Shown here: positions 34,228 to 42,211 of the stretch, one piece after another
Layout: each line of letters begins with the position of its first letter
How positions within the stretch are numbered: position 1 is the first letter of the stretch
NCBI RefSeq assembly: GCF_019083965.1
Contig: NZ_JAHRCY010000010.1
Span: 62,001-126,000 of the forward strand
Direction: 5' to 3'
Source: Catellatospora tritici
GTDB taxonomy: Bacteria; Actinomycetota; Actinomycetes; Mycobacteriales; Micromonosporaceae
DNA length: 64,000 bases
Made by a program: the position numbers and the translations under genes
The notes under the pieces: generated by a model
The model's input: the letters and a program-made list of their open reading frames with translations, nothing else
Database searches by the model: none
What the model was told of the DNA's origin: nothing

Positions 34228-35265
34228 TCAGCCGCGCGCCCACCGCCGCAGCAGGTCGCCGTCGTGCGTGAGCCAGGTGCCATCCCCGAGCGGGATCGGA
34301 TTGTCGGGTATCCGGTCCGGGTACGCGACCTCGACGGCGCTGCCGTCGGCGGCCGGTTCGATCAGCCAGTCGCATTCGACGTCGTCCACCGACCGGACCA
34401 GCAGCGTCCGCTCGTCCACGAAGCCGCCGCCGTACTCGAACGCGATCTCCGTCCCCTCGGCTGCGAGGGTCTCGCTCGACAGGGTCCACGCGGTCCGGCC
34501 GTCGGCGCCGTCGAGCACGGCGAGGTCGTACTGTCCGTGCGCCACGGTGAACAGACGCGTGCCCGAGGGGTCCACGTCGAACAGGCAGCGCGTGTCGGCG
34601 CCGTAGGAGGCGACCTCCAGCGTGTGCCCATCCCACCGGCCCCACCACAGCGGCGCCCCGTCCTGGCCTTCGTCGAGGCAGAGGCCCATCTGTCCAGGGT
34701 CGGGATGGCCGACGTGGTAACTGCGCTCGGCGCACGTCTCGAGCACCGTCTGGGCGAGGATTCGACCGGAGTCCGGGGCCACGACCAGCCACGCCTCGTT
34801 GCCGTCGTCGTCGGGATCGGTGCTGCGCACGTGTGCCCACACGATCGAGCCGTCCGCGCTGAACCGGGCCGAGCCGTGGTTCAGGTAGCGGTGACCGGGC
34901 TCGTGGCGGTATTCGTCGTAGTCCTCGTGCAGGTCCCAGCACTGGTCGGACCAGCAGCCGTGCTTCAGCTCCCACCGCGTCACGCCGTCGCGGTCGACCG
35001 CGCGCAGTGCGTGCGGACCGGCGAACACGGCCAGGTCGAGCCCCGGGCTGACCGCGTCGCCGCGGCCGAGGACGGGCCACGGTGCGGGGAAGCTCGCCAC
35101 GGGCTCTGCGAGTGGGAGTTGCGGGGTGTCGAGGTCGTACACCGTCAGCGACTGCTCATGGCGCACCGTGACCAGCCGCCGCGGGTGACGCAGCACCTGA
35201 ACCTGCGACGGTGCGGCGGGCCGGTCCAGGCGTACCTGGCCGAGGAGGCGGGGGGTGAGCGGCAT
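34228..35265 (-). CDS. Predicted beta-propeller protein, unknown function
   Basis: 345 residues, no signal peptide. Repeated strand patterns ending in D/W (LTVYDLDTP, LRAVDRDGVTRWELKHG, ARFSADGSIVWAHVR, CLFDVDPSGTRLFTVAHGQYDLAVLDGADGRTAWTL) suggest a WD40/PQQ-like propeller. The acidic stretch DLHEDYDEYRHEPGHRYLNHGSARFSADG is distinctive. The start has GGAGAG 8 nt upstream. No catalytic residues are apparent. Confidence 0.62.
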   Translation of the reverse strand: MPLTPRLLGQVRLDRPAAPSQVQVLRHPRRLVTVRHEQSLTVYDLDTPQLPLAEPVASFPAPWPVLGRGDAVSPGLDLAVFAGPHALRAVDRDGVTRWELKHGCWSDQCWDLHEDYDEYRHEPGHRYLNHGSARFSADGSIVWAHVRSTDPDDDGNEAWLVVAPDSGRILAQTVLETCAERSYHVGHPDPGQMGLCLDEGQDGAPLWWGRWDGHTLEVASYGADTRCLFDVDPSGTRLFTVAHGQYDLAVLDGADGRTAWTLSSETLAAEGTEIAFEYGGGFVDERTLLVRSVDDVECDWLIEPAADGSAVEVAYPDRIPDNPIPLGDGTWLTHDGDLLRRWARG

Positions 35266-35296
35266 GGGTCTCTCCGGGGTGAGGCGTCGCGGCAGC

Positions 35297-36067
35297 CTAC
35301 GGCGCCGGTGCGACAGGCAGGGCGCCGGTGTGCGGATCCCGTGCGGTCAGGCAGTACGCGAATCCGGCGGGGTCGCGCAGCACCGTCCACCGCTGCTGCC
35401 TGGCGATCACGGTGGCCCCGTGGGACTCGTGCCAGGCGCGCACCGCGTCCACGTCCGAGCAGGACAGGTCGAGATGCGCACCGGTGGGCCGCTCCTCGTC
35501 CAGCCGCTGGAGGAGGATGCGCAGCGGCAGGTGCGCGGGTGGCTTCAGCACCCGGAACTCCGGCCGCGATCCCGCGACGAGGTCCCAGCCGGTCAGCCCG
35601 GCCCAGAACGCGGTCTCGTCGTCGTAGCGCGACGGCGCGATGTCCAGGCACACCTGGTCGACGCGGCTGATCGCCCCGTCCGGTGCCGTGATCACGGGCA
35701 GCCGCGCCGACTCGCCCTGGTACGGCACCGCGCACCACAGCAGCCCGCCCGGCGAGCGCAGCACCGTGTACCGCTCCTGCCGGTCCACCACGTCCGCGCC
35801 GAGCGCCAGCGCGGTGTCGACCAGCGCCTGCGGGTCGTCGGTCGCCGGATCGAGGTGCATCCCGCCGGGAGGGCCGACGACCTGCACCTTCAGGTGGGCG
35901 TCGCCGTCGCCGAGCAGGGTCGCGAACTCGCCGTGGGCGCCGCGCCGCGCGGACAGGCGGGTGCCGGTGACCGCGAGCCAGAACGCGGATCCGGCGTCGA
36001 ACCGGTCGGCCGGGAAGTCGAGGAACGCGTGCGTCCAGCGGATGGCGGGCGGTGTCGGCACGGGCAT
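35297..36067 (-). CDS. VOC-superfamily protein (tandem glyoxalase-like domains)
   Basis: 256 residues from ATG 36067. Two glyoxalase/bleomycin-resistance-like halves: residues ~10-125 (THAFLDFPADRFDAGSAFWLAVTGTRLS ... YTVLRSPGGLLWC) and ~135-250 (VDQVCLDIAPSRYDDETAFWAGLTGWDLV ... WTVLRDPAGFAYCLT). Each half ends in the VLR(S/D)P-G beta-hairpin of VOC proteins. Metal ligands are not obvious; family members range from glyoxalases to ligand-binding proteins. Confidence 0.83.
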   Translation of the reverse strand: MPVPTPPAIRWTHAFLDFPADRFDAGSAFWLAVTGTRLSARRGAHGEFATLLGDGDAHLKVQVVGPPGGMHLDPATDDPQALVDTALALGADVVDRQERYTVLRSPGGLLWCAVPYQGESARLPVITAPDGAISRVDQVCLDIAPSRYDDETAFWAGLTGWDLVAGSRPEFRVLKPPAHLPLRILLQRLDEERPTGAHLDLSCSDVDAVRAWHESHGATVIARQQRWTVLRDPAGFAYCLTARDPHTGALPVAPAP

Positions 36068-36119
36068 CGCATCACGATAGCGGCGGCTATGCTCCTCGAC
36101 TGACGACGGGAAGGTCGCG

Positions 36120-36614
36120 ATGGGATTCTTCGGCACGTACCGCTATGACGGCACACGCTGGCACGAGTTGCCCCGACCCGACCTGTCCCCGGCCGAGGAG
36201 CCGTGGCTGCTGGTGTACATCCACGACAGTGACGTCGGTATGGTCCACTACCGCCCCACGGGGACCGGCAGCGGTGTCGCGTACCTCGGCCACACGCCGC
36301 GCACCTACTTCGACGATCCGGGAGCCTCGGCGCCGACCGACGTGGCGCGGGAGGCCGCCGCGCTCGCCGCCTGGTGGGCGCTGGCCCGCGGCGGCGTCGA
36401 TCCGGACGCGGTGGCGGCCAAGGAACGTGAGCTGGCCGGATATCTCGCCGCCGACGAGGACCCGGACGCCGACGAGCCATTGGACGGCGACGGCGGTGAC
36501 GACGAGCCGGTCGAGCTGGACGACGCGGACATCTTCGTCGAGGTCAAGGTGAGCCGGTTCGTGCTGGCGCTGGGCCTGCCCGACCTGCCCGAGCCGGACC
36601 TGGTCGGCCGCTGA
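36120..36614 (+). CDS. Conserved hypothetical protein
   Basis: 164 residues starting MGFFGTYRYDGTRWHELP, with GGAAGG 7 nt before ATG 36120. The N-terminal ~90 residues look like a small globular domain (LLVYIHDSDVGMVHYRPTGTGSGVAYLGHTPRTYF). The C-terminal half is strongly acidic (DEDPDADEPLDGDGGDDEPVELDDAD). Common in actinomycetes, unknown function. It is divergent from the VOC gene and ends 1 nt from the convergent hydrolase gene. Confidence 0.65.
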   Translation: MGFFGTYRYDGTRWHELPRPDLSPAEEPWLLVYIHDSDVGMVHYRPTGTGSGVAYLGHTPRTYFDDPGASAPTDVAREAAALAAWWALARGGVDPDAVAAKERELAGYLAADEDPDADEPLDGDGGDDEPVELDDADIFVEVKVSRFVLALGLPDLPEPDLVGR

Positions 36615-36615
36615 G

Positions 36616-37251
36616 TCAGCAGCGCGGTTCGCCCGGGGCGTCGCCGTCGAGGACCGCGGTGACGAAGGCGCCGACCAGGCAGTTCCAGTGCCGGGCGCGG
36701 CGCAGCATGGCGTGGCCGTCGCCGCTGACGTCGAGGAACGTCACCCGGGCCCCGGCCTCCTCGGCGGCCAGGGCGTAGCGGCGTGACGCCGCCGGATCGG
36801 TGATCCAGTCCCGGTCGCCGTGGGCGATCAGCACCTGCTTGCCCGCCAACTGCTCGTATGGGTCGCCGGGCTCGATCCACGGTGCCAGCGCGCAGACCGC
36901 CGCCACCCGTGGGTCGCCGCCGCCCCACAGCGCGGCACGGGCGCCCATCGAGTGCCCGACCAGGATCACCGGCAGCTCCGGCCGCAGCTCGGCGGCCTGC
37001 CCCAGCGCCCACTGCAGGTCGTGCACCGGGTCGGCGGCGGAGCCGTTCCAGCCGTGGTAGCGGTAGCGCAGCCGCCAGACCAGGGCGTCCTCGGGCAGGG
37101 CCCGCAGGAACGGCAGCATCCGCAGGTAGGCCAGGCGGGCTCGGTGGTCGGGCCACCGGCTGCGCTCGGTGCCGCCGTGCAGGATCAGCACCAATCCGCG
37201 GGCTCCGGCGCGCACCGGCCCGGACTCGTACCCCGCGCTGCGCGTCGTCAC
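36616..37251 (-). CDS. Alpha/beta hydrolase
   Basis: 211 residues. Oxyanion-loop LVLILHGGTERSRW, nucleophile LVGHSMGARAALWGG, acid in LIAHGDRDWITDP and His in SGDGHAMLRR make a complete triad. The short form resembles dienelactone hydrolase/BAAT-type esterases. GTG 37251 has GGAGG 4 nt upstream. The substrate is unknown. Confidence 0.8.
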   Translation of the reverse strand: MTTRSAGYESGPVRAGARGLVLILHGGTERSRWPDHRARLAYLRMLPFLRALPEDALVWRLRYRYHGWNGSAADPVHDLQWALGQAAELRPELPVILVGHSMGARAALWGGGDPRVAAVCALAPWIEPGDPYEQLAGKQVLIAHGDRDWITDPAASRRYALAAEEAGARVTFLDVSGDGHAMLRRARHWNCLVGAFVTAVLDGDAPGEPRC

Positions 37252-37302
37252 CGCACCTCCCGCCTGCGAACCTATCTCGGCGGGATCGGCGGCGACGGCG
37301 GC

Positions 37303-37710
37303 TCAGCCCTTCGCGCCGCCGAACCGGGCCACGAGCCCGACCAGCAGGAACAGCAGCGCGCCGCCGAGGAACACGAACGCCGCGGTCGGGGCGCCGCCCG
37401 GCACGGCCTGGTCGCCGCTGACCAGGATCTCCTGCGTGGTGCGGGACAGGTCGGTGGGCCCTTCGAAGGTCAGTGTCGCCCGGTGCGTCGTCGCGCCCTC
37501 GGTCCAGCTGACCGCGCACTCCTGGGAGAAGTGCCGCTTCGCGCCGGTGCCGGTCGAGTGCTGGGTGCAGGTCTCCACCGCCGCCTGGGTCTTGTCCCAG
37601 GTCAGAGTACGCAGCTGGAATGCCCCGGCCGCGCCGGCCAGCACGGCGACGACGATCAGCACGAGCCCGGCGATGCGGCGGACGCCGCCCAGAGAAGTCA
37701 CGGGCCGCAT
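37303..37710 (-). CDS. DUF3592-like two-TM membrane protein
   Basis: 135 residues: transmembrane helix ~12-32 (IAGLVLIVVAVLAGAAGAF), an extracytoplasmic beta-rich domain with Cys pair C48/C65 (QAAVETCTQHSTG...QECAVSWTEG), and a second helix near the C-terminus (AFVFLGGALLFLLVGLVARF). The layout matches DUF3592 proteins, but the match is by architecture only. Confidence 0.6.
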   Translation of the reverse strand: MRPVTSLGGVRRIAGLVLIVVAVLAGAAGAFQLRTLTWDKTQAAVETCTQHSTGTGAKRHFSQECAVSWTEGATTHRATLTFEGPTDLSRTTQEILVSGDQAVPGGAPTAAFVFLGGALLFLLVGLVARFGGAKG

Positions 37711-37758
37711 GTTCGCATCGGCGGGCCCCGCCGGGGCATCGGCCGGGCGGGGGAGGGG

Positions 37759-38970
37759 TCAGTGGCCGGTCCAGCGCTGGATGTACGCACCGTCGGGGTC
37801 GTACCGCTCGGTCTGCCGTTGCGGGCTGAACCTCCGGTACGGCTTGGTGTCGGTGCCGGTGCCCGCGACCCACTGCCAGTTGCCGAAGTTGTTGGCCACG
37901 TCGGCGTCCAGCAACAGCCGGGCGTACCAGGCGGCGCCCTCGCGCCAGTCCAGCCCCAGCGTCTTGGTCAGGTATGACGCGGTGACCAGCCGGGCCCGGT
38001 TGTGCATCCAGCCCTCGGCCGCGAGCTGGCGCATGCCCGCGTCCACCAGCGGCACCCCGGTCTGGCCCGCCTGCCAGGCGGCCAGCGCGTCGGCGTCGTC
38101 GTGCCACTGCTCCTGTGCTCCGGCCCGGTACGCCTCGGTGCCGAGTTTCGGGAAACAGGCCAGCACCTGGGTGTAGAAGTCGCGCCAGCACAGCTGCCGC
38201 ACGAACGCGTCGGCGACGCCGCCCACGGTGGCCAGCCGCAGCGGCGACACGCACCCGAAGTGCAGGTACGGGCTCATCCGGGAGGTGGCGTCACCGGCCA
38301 TGTCGTCGTGGCGGCCCGCGTAGTCCGCCGCCTGCGGCAGCCACGCCCTGAACCGGCGCAGCGCCTCGGTCTCGCCGCCCGGCATCGGGCCGGGCGACTC
38401 GGCCTTCGCGCCGGACAGCGCCCGCTGCGGATCACTGCCGGTCACGCCGTCGGGCAGTGGTGGGACCGTGCGCGGCGTCGCCGCGGGCGACCGCCACCGG
38501 TGCCCCTGCCAGGCGCGGTAGTACGGCGTGAACACCTTGTAGTGGTCGCCGCCGGTGCTCGGCCGGAGCTGCCCGGCGGGCACCACGGTCACGCCGGGGA
38601 ACAGTTTGAGCGCGATCCGCTCGCGGTCGCAGGCGCGGGCGAGGCGGTCCTGGCGGCGCAGCGCGTACGGCCCGTAGTCCTCGGTCAGCCCGATCCCCGT
38701 CGCGCCGACCCGCTTGGCCAGCCGCACCGCCTCGGCGACCGGGTCGCCGGTGCGCACCAGGAGGTCACTGCCGCGCCCGCGCAGGTTCTCGCGCAGGTCG
38801 AGCAGGCACTCCAGCAGGAACCGCCGCCGGTTGTCCGGCACGGCCAGGCTCGGGTCGACCACGAACAGCGGCACCACCCGCTCGTACGCCGCGCACGCCG
38901 CCGCCAGCGCCGGCTGGTCGTGCACCCGCAGATCCCGCGTGAACAGCACCACGACCGTCTTCACCCGCAC
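37759..38970 (-). CDS. phr: Deoxyribodipyrimidine photo-lyase (short C-terminus)
   Basis: 403 residues from GTG 38970 (GGAGG 5 nt upstream). N-terminal photolyase domain VVLFTRDLRVHDQPAL; FAD-binding region with MSPYLHFGCVSPLRLA, FVRQLCWRDFYTQVL, DAGMRQLAAEGWMHNRARLVTASYLTK and VANNFGNWQWVAGTGTD. It repairs UV-induced cyclobutane dimers using light. It stops at PDGAYIQRWTGH, roughly 30 residues earlier than usual class I enzymes, which continue through a Pro-Ile-Val-Asp-His-type end. It is divergent from a LitR/CarH-like regulator, a typical pairing. Confidence 0.92.
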   Translation of the reverse strand: MRVKTVVVLFTRDLRVHDQPALAAACAAYERVVPLFVVDPSLAVPDNRRRFLLECLLDLRENLRGRGSDLLVRTGDPVAEAVRLAKRVGATGIGLTEDYGPYALRRQDRLARACDRERIALKLFPGVTVVPAGQLRPSTGGDHYKVFTPYYRAWQGHRWRSPAATPRTVPPLPDGVTGSDPQRALSGAKAESPGPMPGGETEALRRFRAWLPQAADYAGRHDDMAGDATSRMSPYLHFGCVSPLRLATVGGVADAFVRQLCWRDFYTQVLACFPKLGTEAYRAGAQEQWHDDADALAAWQAGQTGVPLVDAGMRQLAAEGWMHNRARLVTASYLTKTLGLDWREGAAWYARLLLDADVANNFGNWQWVAGTGTDTKPYRRFSPQRQTERYDPDGAYIQRWTGH

Positions 38971-39043
38971 CACCCCCTCCACCTCGCGCCGTCCCACCCG
39001 CGCCGCCTCATTCGCGCCGCCCCGTCCGGGGCAGGGGCGCGCC

Positions 39044-39100
39044 GCAGTTTCGGGGAAACTGCGTCAATCGGTCCTGCCAGAGGTGCAGTTTCCCGGCAAG
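39044..39100. repeat. Hairpin repeat family B, copy 1
   Basis: GCAGTTTCGGGGAAACTGC (39044-39062, 8-bp perfect stem, GGG loop), then ~20 nt and GTGCAGTTTCCCGGCAAG (39083-39100). The second part is complementary to the first, so the whole forms a larger hairpin. It is in the divergent photolyase-LitR region. A related copy lies at 58189. Confidence 0.75.
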
Positions 39101-39165
39101 TGCGCGCTCGCAAACCGCGCCGCGCTGGATAACGATTCACCAATCAACGCAATATTAGCTTGCGG

Positions 39166-39178
39166 TAGGCTGCAACGC
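39166..39178 (+). promoter_or_regulatory. -10 box and leaderless start of the LitR-like gene
   Basis: TAGGCT (39166-39171) ends 7 nt before the GTG at 39179, so the mRNA would begin at or near the start codon. An AT-rich stretch (AATATTAGCTT, 39151-39161) lies just upstream and may be the regulator's own operator. Confidence 0.4.
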
Positions 39179-40084
39179 GTGGTGGACGGTGGCGACGACG
39201 AGGGTCTGAGCGCTGGGGCGGTGGCCCGGCGGCTCGGCATCGCCGTGACCACCCTGCGCACCTGGCACCAGCGCTACGGGCTGGGTCCGGGCGGGCACGC
39301 CCCGGGCCACCACCGCCGCTACGACACTGACGACCTGCGGCGGCTGGAGACGATGCGACGGCTCACCGCGCACGGTGTGCCCGCGGCCGAGGCGGCCCGG
39401 ATCGCGCTGGCCACGCCCGCCGACGCCGAACCGGAGCCACCGCGTCCGCAGCGTGACGGCGGCGGCCACACCGTGGCGGTAGGCCGCGCCGGAGCCGAGG
39501 CCCGGGGCCTGGCCCGCGCGGCGATGCGGCTGGACGCGCTGACCGTACGTGACCTGGTCGAGCAGGCGGTGGTCGAGCACGGGGTGGTGTCCACCTGGCA
39601 GGACCTGCTCTGCCCGGTGCTGGTCGGCATCGGCACCCGGCACGCCGCCACCAGCCGCCTGATCGAGGTCGAGCACCTGGTGTCGCGCTGCATCACCGAG
39701 GTGTTCGGCGCGGTGCCCCGCCCGGCCCCCGGCACTCCCGTGCCGGTGCTGCTGTCCTGCGCCGACGACGAGCAGCACAGCCTGCCGCTGGAGGCGCTGT
39801 CGGCGGCGCTGGCCGAGCGCGGCATCGGCAGCCGCCTGCTGGGCGCCCGCGTCCCGGCCCGTTCCCTGCTCGACGCCGTACGCCGCACCGGCCCCGCCCT
39901 GGTGCTGATCTGGTCGCACGCCCCGCAGACCGCCGACACCGGCGTGCTGTCGGACCTGCTCACGATGCCGGGTCGTCCCGCACTGGTGGTCGCCGCGGGC
40001 CCCGGCTGGCCCGACGACCTTCCCGACGGCGTGCTCACCCCCGACACCCTCGCCGCCGCCCTCACCCTCGCCACCTCCGTCTGA
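39179..40084 (+). CDS. MerR-type B12-binding light-responsive regulator (LitR/CarH-like)
   Basis: 301 residues. N-terminal MerR winged helix (LSAGAVARRLGIAVTTLRTWHQRYGLGPGGHAPGHHRRYDTDDLRRL), then a B12-binding module: a helical cap (WQDLLCPVLVGIGTRHAATSRLIEVEHLVSR) and a Rossmann part with SCADDEQHSLPLEALSAAL carrying the candidate lower-ligand His. CarH/LitR proteins repress in the dark with adenosylcobalamin and release DNA in light, often controlling photolyase and carotenoid genes. The cap Trp of W-x9-EH is His155 here. It is divergent from the photolyase gene, its likely target. Confidence 0.85.
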   Translation: MVDGGDDEGLSAGAVARRLGIAVTTLRTWHQRYGLGPGGHAPGHHRRYDTDDLRRLETMRRLTAHGVPAAEAARIALATPADAEPEPPRPQRDGGGHTVAVGRAGAEARGLARAAMRLDALTVRDLVEQAVVEHGVVSTWQDLLCPVLVGIGTRHAATSRLIEVEHLVSRCITEVFGAVPRPAPGTPVPVLLSCADDEQHSLPLEALSAALAERGIGSRLLGARVPARSLLDAVRRTGPALVLIWSHAPQTADTGVLSDLLTMPGRPALVVAAGPGWPDDLPDGVLTPDTLAAALTLATSV

Positions 40085-40086
40085 CG

Positions 40087-40138
40087 AAAGGAAGGGCCCC
40101 TTCTTATCGCTTTCCGTAGTGGAAGGGCCCCTTCTTAA
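40087..40138. repeat. Palindromic repeat family A, copy 5
   Basis: AAAGGAAGGGCCCCTTCTT, TATCGCTTTCCGTAGT, GGAAGGGCCCCTTCTT. It begins 3 nt after the LitR-like gene stop codon and is one of the best-preserved copies. Confidence 0.9.
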
Positions 40139-40223
40139 CTGGTGACTGCCCCGCTTGACTGGCGACACTCCCGGCCCGCCGACCGCGCGGCGGCACGTTC
40201 GACCCTGGTGGTTCACTACACGG

Positions 40224-41099
40224 ATGGTGTTCGCTTCCGGTGCCGTGCCCGCTGAGCAGGTGCAGACCGCGGTCGAGTTGGCGGCGACGGCCGCGGCCCG
40301 GCTGCGGCTGGAGATCCGGGAGCTGGCGGCCGTGCCCGACCAGCACGAGGCCGCCGAGCTGCTGCGCCGGATCTGGCACGCCGACTCGGCCGACCAGCTC
40401 ATCAACCGGGCCACCCTGCGGGCCCTGCAGCACGCGGGCAACTACGTGGCGGGGGCGTACCGCGACGGCGTGCTCGTCGCGGCCGCGATCGCCTTCTTCG
40501 GGGTGGACCACCTGCACTCGCACATCACCGGGGTCGACCCGGCGGCGCAGAGCGGCGGGGTCGGGTACGCCCTCAAGCAGCACCAGCGGGCCTGGTGCCT
40601 GGCCCGCGGCATCACCGAGGTCCGCTGGACCTTCGACCCCCTGGTCCGCCGCAACGCCTACGTCAACCTGCACAAACTCGGCGGCCGCGCGGTGGCGTAC
40701 CTGCCGGACTTCTACGGCGAGATGAACGACGGCATCAACACCGGCGAGGCCACCGATCGGCTTTACCTGTGCTGGGAGCTGTTGTCGGCGGGCGCCCAGG
40801 CGGCGGCGCACGGCGACGTGCGCGATGTGGACCTCGCCGCGCTGCGCGCCGCCGGTGGCATGGTGCTGCTCGACCGCACCGCCGCGCAGGAACCCCGCCC
40901 CGCCGTGGTGCCGCTGGACGGCAGACCGCTGCTGGTCGCGGTGCCCGACGACGTGGTGGCGCTGCGCGAGCGCGACCCCGGCGCGGCGGTGGCCTGGCGG
41001 CTGCCGGTACGCGAGGCGCTGTGCGCCGCCCTGGACGCCGGCTACCGGATCACCGGGATGAGCCGGGACGGCTGGTACACCCTGGAGGCGGACCGATGA
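40224..41099 (+). CDS. GNAT-fold N-acyltransferase of a racemase/deacylase operon
   Basis: 291 residues from ATG 40224. The GNAT core contains GNYVAGAYRDGVLVAAAIAFFGVDHLHSHITGV, followed by a helix GVGYALKQHQRAWCLARGITEVRWTFDPLVRRNAYVNLHKLGGRAVAYLPDFYG. This YVNLHKLG form is characteristic of the acyltransferases found beside N-acylamino-acid racemases. It would N-acylate (perhaps N-succinylate) free amino acids. ATGA overlap with the racemase gene. The start is uncertain: no good ribosome-binding site is visible. Confidence 0.8.
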   Translation: MVFASGAVPAEQVQTAVELAATAAARLRLEIRELAAVPDQHEAAELLRRIWHADSADQLINRATLRALQHAGNYVAGAYRDGVLVAAAIAFFGVDHLHSHITGVDPAAQSGGVGYALKQHQRAWCLARGITEVRWTFDPLVRRNAYVNLHKLGGRAVAYLPDFYGEMNDGINTGEATDRLYLCWELLSAGAQAAAHGDVRDVDLAALRAAGGMVLLDRTAAQEPRPAVVPLDGRPLLVAVPDDVVALRERDPGAAVAWRLPVREALCAALDAGYRITGMSRDGWYTLEADR

Positions 41100-42199
41100 T
41101 CAAGGGTTTCGAGCTGCGCCGCATCGCTATGCCGCTGGTCAGCCCGTTCCGCACCTCGTTCGGAGTGGAGCGCGACCGCGACGTGCTGTTGGTGCGCGCG
41201 GTCACCGACACCGCCGAGGGCTGGGGCGAGTGCGTGGCCATGTCGGCCCCGCTCTACTCCGCCGAGTACGTCGAGGGCGCCGCCGAGGTGATCAAACGGT
41301 TCCTGATCCCGGCGCTGGCCGGGGTGCCCGACGCCGACCCGCGCCGGACCGAGGTGCCGTTCGGCAGGATCAAGGGTCATCCGATGGCGAAGGCGGCGGT
41401 GCAGACCGCGCTGCTGGACGCCTGGCTGCGCGAGCACGGGCTGCCGCTGGCCGCGCACCTGGGCGCCGAGCGCGAGCGGGTGCCCGCCGGGGTGTCGGTC
41501 GGCATCATGGACTCGATTCCGCAGCTGCTGGCGGCGGTCGAGGGCTACCTGGCCGAGGGGTACCTGCGGATCAAGCTGAAGATCGAACCCGGCTGGGACG
41601 TGGCGCCGGTGCGGGCGGTACGCGAGCGGTTCGGCGACATCCTGCTGCAGGTGGACGCGAACACGGCGTACACGCTGGCCGACGCGCGGCAGCTGGCCAA
41701 ACTGGACCCGTTCGACCTCCTGCTGATCGAGCAACCGCTGCCCGAGGACGACGTACGCGGGCACGCCGAGCTGGCCCGGCAGGTGCGCACCCCGATCTGC
41801 CTGGACGAGTCGATCACCAGCGCGCGGGCCGCCGCCGACGCGATCGCGCTCGGCGCCACCTCGGTGATCAACATCAAGCCGGGCCGCGTCGGCGGCTACC
41901 TGGAGGCCCGCCGGGTGCACGATGTCTGCGCCGCCAACGGCATCCCGGTCTGGGTCGGCGGCATGCTGGAGACCGGCATCGGCCGGGCCGCCAACGTCGC
42001 GCTGGCCGCGTTGCCCAACTGCGTACTGCCCGGCGACACCTCGGCCTCGGACCGCTACTTCCGCCGTGACATCACCGACCCGTTCGTGCTGGACGGCGGC
42101 CATCTGGCCGTGCCGACCGGCCCCGGCATCGGCGTCACCCCCGACCCGGACGCGCTGCGCGAGGTCACCACGGCCACCGAGTGGCTTCCCCTCGAATAG
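41096..42199 (+). CDS. N-acylamino-acid racemase / o-succinylbenzoate synthase (enolase superfamily)
   Basis: 367 residues. Enolase-superfamily active site: LRIKLKIEPGWD (K-x-K), QVDANTAY (Asp), LIEQPLPEDD (Glu), CLDESI (Asp) and VINIKPGRVGG (catalytic Lys). The sequence is of the MenC-type 2 group, whose members are often bifunctional (o-succinylbenzoate synthase plus N-succinyl/acyl amino-acid racemase). Sitting between an acyltransferase and a D-aminoacylase, racemase activity is much more likely than menaquinone synthesis. Confidence 0.9.
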   Translation: MIKGFELRRIAMPLVSPFRTSFGVERDRDVLLVRAVTDTAEGWGECVAMSAPLYSAEYVEGAAEVIKRFLIPALAGVPDADPRRTEVPFGRIKGHPMAKAAVQTALLDAWLREHGLPLAAHLGAERERVPAGVSVGIMDSIPQLLAAVEGYLAEGYLRIKLKIEPGWDVAPVRAVRERFGDILLQVDANTAYTLADARQLAKLDPFDLLLIEQPLPEDDVRGHAELARQVRTPICLDESITSARAAADAIALGATSVINIKPGRVGGYLEARRVHDVCAANGIPVWVGGMLETGIGRAANVALAALPNCVLPGDTSASDRYFRRDITDPFVLDGGHLAVPTGPGIGVTPDPDALREVTTATEWLPLE

Positions 42200-42211
42200 G
42201 AGCACAGCACC

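Noticed and set aside
41096..42199. menC of a menaquinone operon
   Set aside because: No other men genes are nearby; the flanking acyltransferase and D-aminoacylase favour amino-acid racemase function.
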